IMG/VR virus record: IMGVR_UViG_3300048056_000050
Coordinates: 1 to 39,405 of that record
Direction: 5' to 3' (one strand)
DNA: 39,405 bases
Source: a virus
Shown here: piece by piece, positions 14,777-21,551 of the stretch
Position numbering within the stretch: position 1 is the stretch's first letter
Layout of the letters: every line of letters starts with the position of its first letter
The notes under the pieces: model-generated
The model's input: the letters and a program-made list of their open reading frames with translations, nothing else
Database searches by the model: none
Told to the model about the DNA's origin: nothing
Translations under genes and position numbers: made by a program

Positions 14777-15310
14777 ATGTCAGGCGATGGAACGATAATT
14801 TTTCCGGTTCGTGTAAGCGACGCAGCAAATCCAGCGGCCGGGAAATCGAAGATTTTCACAAAGGCCGATGGTCTTTATGTGATCGGTGATGCGGGCGTTG
14901 CTAGTCGTTTGGTTAAAACAACCGAACTTGTTTCGGGTGGTTCGTTCGTTGATTATCAAGAAAAAGTCGGCGACCAATCAACAACGGGATCGGGTGTCAA
15001 CGCGTTGGTTTTTTCACCTAACGTTTTGACAGCCGGTGATTATATTCTTGAATGGTCCGTTCTTTGGGCGTTGTCTTCGGCTTCGCAGTATTTCCAAAGT
15101 CAGGTCAATTTGACCGGGTTCGGAATTGTCGAAAACATTTCAATTGAACCAAAGGACACAGCAAACCGTCATTCGTGGACAGGTTTTCGAAAGTTGACTT
15201 TAACGTCAGGTGTCAAAACGTTCAACTTGTTGTTCGGATCGTCTGGTGGTTCAACGGCGACGGTTTACGCGACTTCGAAAATGATGCTTCGAAAGGTTGT
15301 GTCAGTATGA
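14777..15310 (+). CDS. Beta-sandwich putative virion protein (177 aa)
   Basis: The first 50 residues (IIFPVRVSDAANPAAGKSK; DGLYVIGDAG) resemble the short opening found in phage surface proteins. The rest is strand-rich: ALVFSPNVLTAGDYILEWSV, then FNLLFGSSGGSTATVY and a closing MMLRKVVS. It looks like a jelly-roll domain and is weakly similar in layout to the C-terminal half of the next gene product. No ribosome site is obvious; reinitiation after the 60-aa gene is plausible. Its stop overlaps the next ATG (ATGA). Virion role is inferred. Confidence 0.5.
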   Translation: MSGDGTIIFPVRVSDAANPAAGKSKIFTKADGLYVIGDAGVASRLVKTTELVSGGSFVDYQEKVGDQSTTGSGVNALVFSPNVLTAGDYILEWSVLWALSSASQYFQSQVNLTGFGIVENISIEPKDTANRHSWTGFRKLTLTSGVKTFNLLFGSSGGSTATVYATSKMMLRKVVSV

Positions 15311-15933
15311 CGATCGCGGTCGAATACGAACTTTCCGATTTCACCACAAGTGAAGGTGAGGTTGATCTATCGACCCTACACTTTGCAGTGAAAGAAGCAG
15401 TTGAAAATTCCCAAATTTCACAACCATTCGTTCGAATTGATTTGGTGGGCGAAACGGTTTTTGTTCATTTTTCGGCCGAGTTATCAACGCCGGAAGAATT
15501 GGCTTTAGATTCCATCATTGAAAATCATTCTGGTTTGAATGAAGTTTTCGAACCGCCGGGGACCATTGCCAAGACGGAAGAAGTTTCTTCGACCACAACG
15601 GCGGGAATGAATTCGACAAGTTGGATCGACATTCCGGACATGACGATCACGCCAAAAGCCGGAAAGTATGTCGTGTTTCTTCGCGGTTCGTTGCAAAGCG
15701 ATGAAAAAGACAAAGTTGTTCAAGTCGCTTTAAGTTGCGATGATTCGATTATTCAAAGTTCGATTTCGAGATGGTCAAGAGGACAACGCCAAACCGTTGG
15801 AAGTTTCATTTGCACGGCATTTATTGAAGTTGACGGGACTGAGTCCGTGAAAGGATCTTGGAAAGTCGAAGATGATAAATGTGATGCTTTGGTGTTTGAA
15901 CGAAACTTGATTTTGATGAAAGTTGGCGACTAA
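15307..15933 (+). CDS. Beta-rich putative virion protein (208 aa)
   Basis: Two parts are visible. The N-terminal 80 residues end in VFVHFSAELSTPEELALDS followed by IIENHSG, a motif also seen in the next protein. The C-terminal half (TAGMNSTSWIDIPDMTITP; AGKYVVFLRG; final RNLILMKV) repeats the layout of the preceding protein: an opening SSTTTAG, a central GKYVV strand and a last strand ending LMKV. ATG 15307 overlaps the previous stop as ATGA; a longer frame from 15175 lies in the previous gene and is rejected. The next gene starts on the last base of its stop (TAATG). Confidence 0.5.
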   Translation: MTIAVEYELSDFTTSEGEVDLSTLHFAVKEAVENSQISQPFVRIDLVGETVFVHFSAELSTPEELALDSIIENHSGLNEVFEPPGTIAKTEEVSSTTTAGMNSTSWIDIPDMTITPKAGKYVVFLRGSLQSDEKDKVVQVALSCDDSIIQSSISRWSRGQRQTVGSFICTAFIEVDGTESVKGSWKVEDDKCDALVFERNLILMKVGD

Positions 15934-16946
15934 TGGCTTTGGCTCTTTATCAATATTCGATTTCAAACGACACACAAAACGGGAAGTTGGTTCTTTCCGT
16001 TTTGAAGTCAGAAATTGGGTTCACTTCAATTTCGATCGCGTTGGACGCGACGACGCATCGGAACGGTGACGTTTTGTCGTTGGTTTTCAAATCGGCTTTG
16101 TCGGCCGGCGAACAAACGATTTTGAATCAAACGGTTGCCGCGCATGAAGGGATTCTTCCAGAGGAAAAACCAACACCGGTTGAATTGAAAAACGTCGACA
16201 TTGATGAAGATGGAAAAGTTTCAATGTCACCATTTCCGGCGCCGGAAGGATTCAACACATGGTTGGCCGGTCGCGGTGACGATCCGAATCCGGCGGGATA
16301 CGATTCCGGAAGGGGTGACGGTCAACCGTTGATGGTTACTTTTTCGGATCAGGAATCGGGAACCAAATATATCGATGTGCGATTTACCGAAACGATCGCT
16401 TTGCATGACGGCGAAGTGAACTGGACACCGAAAGAAGAATGGGGAAAGAATGACGAATTTGGTGTTGGCGTTTTTTTCCCGGCAACACCGACAGAAGCGG
16501 CGCCTGGTTCAGATGGGAATTGCAATAAGGTTCCAATTCCCGGCGGTAACATGATCATTCCGGCGGCCGGCGACGGGGCTTATAACGTCGATTTGTCGAG
16601 TGCATCGGTTCACGGTGCATTTGGGACCGTTGTTCCAATCCCTGCAAACGGAAGTTTGGAAATGGGTGGGTTTTGGGCAATGGATATTCAAACGTCAATT
16701 GTTTCTCCTATCGTTGGCGATGAGAAAAAGAAATTCGCGTTGTTGGATTTTTCGCCGCCGATTGGTTGGTTGATCAAAAGAATTCCAACGATTTCGAGTC
16801 GTGCAATCTTCGAACTTGATGTTTATCGCGTCGAAGTTTTTCATCCGAATTGGCGCTTGAGGTTTTCGGTTACTCGACAAAATCAGCCAAGTGAAGAATC
16901 TTCGATTGGTGGTTGGTTGTTCGGGTTTCGAAAAAACGCGTCTTGA
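15933..16946 (+). CDS. Putative virion protein with shared N-terminal motif (337 aa)
   Basis: The N-terminal 75 residues contain LSLVFKSALSAGEQTILNQ followed by TVAAHEG, matching the F..(A/E)LS..E...L....H.G pattern of the preceding protein. After residue 85 it is beta-rich (GTKYIDVRFTETIALHDGEV; MIIPAAGDGAYNVDLSSAS) with few charges. It ends with a basic VTRQNQ.../GFRKN stretch. No enzyme motif is visible. It begins on the A of the previous TAA, implying coupled translation. A head or tail surface component is likely. Confidence 0.5.
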   Translation: MALALYQYSISNDTQNGKLVLSVLKSEIGFTSISIALDATTHRNGDVLSLVFKSALSAGEQTILNQTVAAHEGILPEEKPTPVELKNVDIDEDGKVSMSPFPAPEGFNTWLAGRGDDPNPAGYDSGRGDGQPLMVTFSDQESGTKYIDVRFTETIALHDGEVNWTPKEEWGKNDEFGVGVFFPATPTEAAPGSDGNCNKVPIPGGNMIIPAAGDGAYNVDLSSASVHGAFGTVVPIPANGSLEMGGFWAMDIQTSIVSPIVGDEKKKFALLDFSPPIGWLIKRIPTISSRAIFELDVYRVEVFHPNWRLRFSVTRQNQPSEESSIGGWLFGFRKNAS

Positions 16947-16967
16947 AATCTTGGGGGGCGTTTGGTC

Positions 16968-17375
16968 ATGCCGGCGACGAAAAGAATCACAATGTGGATC
17001 ATGGTAATTTGTCTGGTGGTTTTGATCGGTTGGGATATTTTCGCCGCCACGAACAAGACAAAAGGTGACACGGAATCCGAAATTGTGTTCATGCTTGCGG
17101 TTACCCAAGGCCATTGGGGGATCGCCACTGCTTTGGGTGGGATTGTCGGCCATTTCGTATCCCAACAACGTCGTCAGATGCATTTATTGGCTTCGGTTGG
17201 TTACGGTCTTTGCATTTGCGGCGGGTTTGAATTGCTTGGGCAATTGTCGGGATTTCGGCATGGTGCGGCGGTTTCGTCGCTAGTCGGGTTCATTTACGGT
17301 TATATTTTTTGGGCACAAGGAACCGATGGCCTTCCCAAAGACAACGAAGACAGAAGATCTAACAACTCAAATTGA
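16968..17375 (+). CDS. Four-helix membrane protein, possible holin (135 aa)
   Basis: Four hydrophobic segments are predicted: TMWIMVICLVVLIGWDIFA (8-26), WGIATALGGIVGHFV (about 50-64), LLASVGYGLCICGGFELLG (about 74-92) and AAVSSLVGFIYGYIFW (about 100-115). The signature W(D)I...N...GDTESE followed by a GxxxGH helix occurs in small phage membrane proteins annotated as holin-like. Holins open the inner membrane for lysis, but no endolysin is near and the setting is virion genes, so the role is uncertain. ATG 16968 follows six G at 16952-16957. The last 50 bp overlap the next gene. Confidence 0.5.
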   Translation: MPATKRITMWIMVICLVVLIGWDIFAATNKTKGDTESEIVFMLAVTQGHWGIATALGGIVGHFVSQQRRQMHLLASVGYGLCICGGFELLGQLSGFRHGAAVSSLVGFIYGYIFWAQGTDGLPKDNEDRRSNNSN

Positions 17376-17613
17376 CGGGTTGATTTCGACATTTTCGATT
17401 TCTTCGGGACCGTTCGTTTCCGGTTCATTGAACGTTCATCACAACGGGATCCGCCTTCGACCAAACGAAGAATTTTCTGAAAACGTAACGTTCGACGGTT
17501 TCACGATCTGCTTTGTTCCGAGGTTGAACGACGCGTTGTTGGTTCAATTTGAAATTGAAGACGCGGGGGCGGGATTTCCGCTTGTGATAGCTTCGGGTCG
17601 CGATGACTGTTAA
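17326..17613 (+). CDS. Small tail/baseplate-type beta protein (95 aa)
   Basis: ISTFSISSGPFVSGSLNVHH followed by NGIRLRP and then FTICFVPRLNDALLVQFEI fit a pattern common in phage virion proteins: 'F.TS.PFVPGSL.V..NGlrL', a strand, then '.P..gD.L.V.Y'. These small beta modules usually belong to fibres or baseplate attachments. It overlaps the membrane-protein gene by 50 bp in another frame; AAGGA 5 bp before ATG 17326 supports that both are real. The next gene follows after 12 bp. Confidence 0.6.
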   Translation: MAFPKTTKTEDLTTQIDGLISTFSISSGPFVSGSLNVHHNGIRLRPNEEFSENVTFDGFTICFVPRLNDALLVQFEIEDAGAGFPLVIASGRDDC

Positions 17614-17625
17614 AGGGGTTACAAA

Positions 17626-18738
17626 ATGCCAGCGTTAGCAAGAGGCCAAGCGTCAAATTGTTCGAATCCGATTTTGGACATCTTCACAAAGGTTTCCGGG
17701 ATTTCAACGGATGTGGCGGTTTTGCAATTTGTGATTTTCGAAGAAGTCACGACACCCGGAACGCCAATCCAAGTCTTCCCGCCAGCGGGCCGGCAAACCG
17801 TCGACTTGAACGATTGCCCGGTTGGGCAGAAGATCGCAACGGGTCGTTATGTGGCGCTTTACACGCCTGAATTGACCGAACCGATCGGCACACACATAAT
17901 TCAATGGTATTTCAAACTTACGCCGACAAGCCCGGAACAGAGCTTTTCAGAAGAGTTCGAAATCTTGGCCGAAGTCACGGCCGGTTCATCAAGTGGTTAT
18001 TGCACGGTTGGGGATCTACGGGATGCCGGGGTTACAATTTCACAAGCCGACGATGCGCGCCTTCAAAAATTGATCACGTTGGCTTCAAGGATGATCGACA
18101 AATACACCGGTCGATTTTTCGAGCCGCGAACCAAAACAATTCGACTTGACGGAACAGGGGCCAGGGGCCTTTTGTTGAACGAACCAATCATTTCGATTAG
18201 TGAAGTGAAATTGGTTTCTGATGAAACGGTTTCGACATCGTCGGTTTCGTTGACGGATCTTCGAATTTACAACCGCCACATTTCCCAAAACCTTTTGAGT
18301 CCGGACGATCGGGAAAGTCCAAAAATTGAATTTCTCGAATTCGATTATCGAAACGAATCACTTTCAACTTTTTCATCTTCTTACGCGCATGAAATTTTTC
18401 ATCCGCATCGTTGGCCAAAGGGAACCCAAAACGTAGAAATCACGGGAATCTTTGGATACACGGATCCGGACGGAACGCCTATGGGTCAAACGCCCGATGG
18501 AATTTGTATGGCTTGCCAATTGATGGTGATTCGTCTTTTTCTTGAACCGTTTGGCGACGGCAACGGGGATGCCGCGAATTCTTGGCGCGTGACAGAACAC
18601 AAGACGCGCGACCAATCGATCAAATTTGCCGATCCTTCAAGTTTGGGTTCGGCCGGGGTCGGTGCATTCACCGGCGATCCACAAATCGACAGAATTTTGG
18701 CCATGTATTCACGCGGGCCATTGATGGGATCGACATGA
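17626..18738 (+). CDS. Head-tail connector protein with N-terminal Ig-like domain (370 aa)
   Basis: From about residue 125, YCTVGDLRDAGV followed by DDARLQKLITLASRMIDKYTG and RFF, then GLLLNEPIISISEVKL, is the helix-bundle pattern of HK97 gp6/SPP1 gp15-type adaptor proteins that form a ring under the portal. Residues 1-115 form a separate strand-rich domain (VAVLQFVIFEEVTTPGTPI; GRYVALYTPEL), absent from short (~100 aa) connectors. The connector domain also runs longer, to LEPFGDGNG near 305 and on. AAGGGG at 17613-17618 is the ribosome site, and its stop overlaps the next start (ATGA). Confidence 0.7.
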   Translation: MPALARGQASNCSNPILDIFTKVSGISTDVAVLQFVIFEEVTTPGTPIQVFPPAGRQTVDLNDCPVGQKIATGRYVALYTPELTEPIGTHIIQWYFKLTPTSPEQSFSEEFEILAEVTAGSSSGYCTVGDLRDAGVTISQADDARLQKLITLASRMIDKYTGRFFEPRTKTIRLDGTGARGLLLNEPIISISEVKLVSDETVSTSSVSLTDLRIYNRHISQNLLSPDDRESPKIEFLEFDYRNESLSTFSSSYAHEIFHPHRWPKGTQNVEITGIFGYTDPDGTPMGQTPDGICMACQLMVIRLFLEPFGDGNGDAANSWRVTEHKTRDQSIKFADPSSLGSAGVGAFTGDPQIDRILAMYSRGPLMGST

Positions 18739-19262
18739 GGGGGAGACTTATTTTCCCGTTTGTGGCTGAGATTATGCCGCTCGATACGGTTGCGACGAAA
18801 GCCGATCCCGATGGTGGGGGGGTTTTGACGAGTGGTTACGATGAAGACTTTCGAACCACGATCAAAATCCTTGAAACGCCAACCGATCAAACGGGGAAAA
18901 GTTCACGGGTAGAAGGTGCGCCGATTTTGATCCGAACCCAAATTGAGGTTGAGCAACAAGAACGGCTACAAATGATGCTTTCGGGCGACAGTCCCGAAGG
19001 GCGGTTTCGTTTGATTTTCCATTACAAGGATTTCGAACGGTTGGGACTTTTGGATTCTGACAACAAACCGACGATCAAAAAGGGCGACAGGCTTTCCCGC
19101 CTTTTGGACACAAAGGGAAATTTGGTCGAAGTCATTCCCGATCCGCCGGGGCTTTATGTCCATCAAGTGATGTCGCGCGGTTGGGGTTTGGGTGGAACGA
19201 ACCCGACAAGGAATTTGATTTTCATCGACTTTGAAGAGCGAGCGACTTCTGTTCCGGGTTAA
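18735..19262 (+). CDS. Neck / head-closure protein candidate (175 aa)
   Basis: No strong motif. From ATG 18735 the protein has strands TTIKILETPTDQ and APILIRTQIEVEQQ, FRLIFHYKDFERLGLL, then PTIKKGDRLSRLL and YVHQVMSRGWGLGG. The 'GDRL...G....V' ending resembles head-closure (stopper) proteins such as SPP1 gp16-like ones in position and layout. It lies between adaptor and tail-completion genes, where a stopper is expected. The frame is open further upstream, to 18582, but that part overlaps the connector gene. Confidence 0.5.
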   Translation: MRGRLIFPFVAEIMPLDTVATKADPDGGGVLTSGYDEDFRTTIKILETPTDQTGKSSRVEGAPILIRTQIEVEQQERLQMMLSGDSPEGRFRLIFHYKDFERLGLLDSDNKPTIKKGDRLSRLLDTKGNLVEVIPDPPGLYVHQVMSRGWGLGGTNPTRNLIFIDFEERATSVPG

Positions 19263-19279
19263 GATCCGTTGAACGGACA

Positions 19280-20056
19280 ATGATTCGAATTTCGAAAGAT
19301 GGTCAATGGGATGAAGCCATTTCGGCTTTGTCGACAGCGCCGGCAAGAATGCGGGTCGCAATGGATCGGGCGGTATTGGCAGAAGCCCAAATGTTCCGTT
19401 CGAAGGTGATTCAAGGGATCACAAACCAAGCGCCGGGCGGAAAGAAGTTCAAAAAACTTTCCGAAACGACATTGGCGATCCGTCGGTTCACCGGTTTCAA
19501 CGGAACAAAAGCGTTGATGGTTCGTGGCGATCTTCGAAACTCTGTGAAGGTCACAAAGAAGAATGGTTTGTTGGGCGTTGAAGCATTTGTTGGTGTTCAC
19601 CGGACCGAACGGGGCAAAGACGGCAAGAGTTTGATCAACATCGCCGAGGTTCACGAATTTGGGGCCGGGCCTTATGCAATTGCCGTAACGCCGGCAATGC
19701 GCAAGTTTTTGATGGCGGCGTTTTCAAAGGAAATGCCGGGCGACGGCGAAGGGGCCGGTGACGGTTCGGGTGGTTTGTCTACGGGGATCATAATTGTAAA
19801 GATCCCGCCAAGGCCATTTATGCGGCCAGTCATAGACAAATGGTTTTCAGGCCCCAAGGCGGCGGCCCGGTTTCAAGCCCGGGTTATGGCGAATCTAGGC
19901 GGGTTGTTTGGGGGCCCGGGGTCCAACACGGCCAACAAAGCATTGGCAAGGGCCAAGGCCAAGTCGAAGCGCAAACGGGCCAAGGGCAAGCCCCTATTAA
20001 GTTTTAGGCGCAAAGCCAAGCGCGACCCGTCAACGGGGCGATTCAAAAAGCGATGA
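19280..20056 (+). CDS. Tail completion / virion morphogenesis protein, gpS-like, with basic tail (258 aa)
   Basis: GGKKFKKLSETTLAIRR, LMVRGDLRNSVKV, IAEVHEFGAG and PPRPFMRPVIDKW follow the order of phage virion morphogenesis proteins (P2 gpS/HK97 gp10-like): a grip on 'L..sG.L..S', a 'A..h.fG' and '.PaRPf'. These complete the tail end that joins the head. The last 45 residues are unusually basic (ALARAKAKSKRKRAKGK, then FRRKAKRDPSTGRFKKR) and glycine-flanked, an addition that could bind DNA at the neck. No clear ribosome site is seen before ATG 19280. Confidence 0.65.
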   Translation: MIRISKDGQWDEAISALSTAPARMRVAMDRAVLAEAQMFRSKVIQGITNQAPGGKKFKKLSETTLAIRRFTGFNGTKALMVRGDLRNSVKVTKKNGLLGVEAFVGVHRTERGKDGKSLINIAEVHEFGAGPYAIAVTPAMRKFLMAAFSKEMPGDGEGAGDGSGGLSTGIIIVKIPPRPFMRPVIDKWFSGPKAAARFQARVMANLGGLFGGPGSNTANKALARAKAKSKRKRAKGKPLLSFRRKAKRDPSTGRFKKR

Positions 20057-20070
20057 TGTAAATTTGGGGA

Positions 20071-21090
20071 ATGGGAATCCCAAGCGTTGTTCGATTGTTG
20101 CCGTTTGGCGCCTCAATATCCGATCCGGTCGAAGGTCCAACCGCCGGGCGGCAATTGATCGAAATTTGGGGGGATGGTTTCCGCCTCCCGAATACGGATC
20201 CGGTTCCCTTGGTTCCCGGTCAACCGTTTGTTGTTGCGCCAAAACCAAGGTCGGTTTCTGTCACATTCAACGGAACCGAAGCTTTGAAGGTTGAGGTTCG
20301 GGCGACAAATCTTCTTCGGGTTTTGACGCCTTCAAGTTCGCTTCCAAGCGATAACGCAAACAACAACGCGGCCGGGGTTGTTGATGTTGTGATCCAAAAT
20401 TTGGACGACAACGAAGATCCGATCCCTGGCGAAGTTGTCGTTTTGCCGGCGGCCTATACATATCGACGGATCAAACTGGACGCTTTGAACGAACACGATT
20501 TGACGCGAATGGTTCGAACTTTGATCCGAATGTTGAAAGTTCAGGTTTTGCCAGAAGTCATTTTGACTTCAGAAACCGATTTTGATCGGGATGTTTCAAC
20601 CGCATTTGTTGAGATCGCCAAGACGCCGGCGATCGTTTTGGTCGGTCCTTCAACGCCTGAAAATCGGTTTTACAGCAAGAACGCGGGCGACGATGAATTG
20701 GTTGACGGCGTTGTTCAGATCCGGAAAAAACCACACACGGTTGATTTGAATTTTGATTTGATCGGAATTTCAAACAACCCGATGGAACTTGTGAACTTGA
20801 TGGCGTTGACGACAACGTTCATTGATTCGAACCCTTATATTTTCATGCAAAAAGATCCGAACGACCCAAGCAAGGGTTCGGCCAAATACGAATTCGACTT
20901 TCAACCGGGTTCTTCTTTTTCTACTTCGGCGAAATCAAATAACGCCAACATTCAAAGTTTTAGCGGGGCGATCACAATTCGCGGATTCGATATCGAAGGT
21001 TTCCAAGGTTTCAACGGTGCAATTCTGGAAGCGTTGTCGGAAACTTTGTCCGAAGGTGTGATCCTTGACGTGGCCGCAAAGCAAGGGTGA
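20071..21090 (+). CDS. Tail-neck protein with N-terminal IPT/TIG-like domain (339 aa)
   Basis: Residues about 1-130 look like an IPT/TIG Ig-fold: a G-R-x-L-I-E-I-W-G-D-G-F element, then VSVTFNGTEALKVEVRA, LLRVLTPSS and VVDVVIQNLDD. The remainder (NEHDLTRMVRTLIRMLKVQV; TAFVEIAKTPAIVLVGPSTP; a final IRGFDIEGF) resembles tail terminator or sheath-terminator proteins in place and length, though I cannot name a family. It sits just before the sheath genes. ATG 20071 is the only usable start; GGGGA touches it, so initiation may depend on the preceding gene's stop 14 bp upstream. Confidence 0.5.
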   Translation: MGIPSVVRLLPFGASISDPVEGPTAGRQLIEIWGDGFRLPNTDPVPLVPGQPFVVAPKPRSVSVTFNGTEALKVEVRATNLLRVLTPSSSLPSDNANNNAAGVVDVVIQNLDDNEDPIPGEVVVLPAAYTYRRIKLDALNEHDLTRMVRTLIRMLKVQVLPEVILTSETDFDRDVSTAFVEIAKTPAIVLVGPSTPENRFYSKNAGDDELVDGVVQIRKKPHTVDLNFDLIGISNNPMELVNLMALTTTFIDSNPYIFMQKDPNDPSKGSAKYEFDFQPGSSFSTSAKSNNANIQSFSGAITIRGFDIEGFQGFNGAILEALSETLSEGVILDVAAKQG

Positions 21091-21107
21091 TTCTTTTAAT
21101 TGTTCGT

Positions 21108-21123
21108 TCCACGCAAACGTGGA
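21108..21123 (+). other. Hairpin in the leader of the sheath region
   Basis: TCCACG (21108-21113) pairs with CGTGGA (21118-21123) around CAAA, 24 bp before ATG 21147, with no U-run after it. Possible mRNA stabiliser. Confidence 0.35.
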
Positions 21124-21146
21124 CAAAGAAAAAGGGAATTCGCTAA

Positions 21147-21497
21147 ATGTCGACTGTTACCATTGTAAACAAAACCAAACGACCGGCCCGGATGCTGGTT
21201 TTCAATCTCGATAAGTCTTCATTTCCTGTTCAAGTGGTGAATCGAGTTACAGAGGAAGGCAAAGACGGGATTCGAAAGATTCGAGTCGTGAACAAGTTGG
21301 TTCCCGATTCTCTGAGAATCCCGGCGGGCGGAATGGTCAAGGTCGATCGAAAAGTTGCCGAATGTTCGTCGGTTCAATCGGCTTTGGCTCGGCGAGAAAT
21401 TTCAATTCAAAGTTCCGAATCTTCCAGCTTGAAAGCTGGACAGGGGGAGACGGAAACCGAATCGAATCAACCAAAGACGCGACGGCGCAAGGGTTGA
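21147..21497 (+). CDS. Small hypothetical protein with basic tail (116 aa)
   Basis: About 75 residues of beta-looking sequence (TVTIVNKTKRPARMLVFNL; VPDSLRIPAGGMVKV) followed by a serine/glutamate linker and TRRRKG. 'N.t..p..l....PL.I.a...v' layouts occur in small proteins beside phage sheath genes, but the function is unknown to me. Ribosome site AAAGGG upstream of ATG 21147. The gene is 54 bp from the sheath start and probably co-expressed with it. Confidence 0.5.
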   Translation: MSTVTIVNKTKRPARMLVFNLDKSSFPVQVVNRVTEEGKDGIRKIRVVNKLVPDSLRIPAGGMVKVDRKVAECSSVQSALARREISIQSSESSSLKAGQGETETESNQPKTRRRKG

Positions 21498-21551
21498 TTT
21501 CGGAAGTTCGTTGTCACTGCAAAAACGGAAAATTTTTAAGGAACTGAAAAA

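Noticed and set aside
15175-15306. Upstream extension of the 208-aa protein
   Set aside because: It lies within the preceding gene in another frame; ATG 15307 forms an ATGA junction.
18582-18734. Upstream extension of the neck gene
   Set aside because: It overlaps the conserved connector gene, whereas ATG 18735 overlaps its stop as ATGA.
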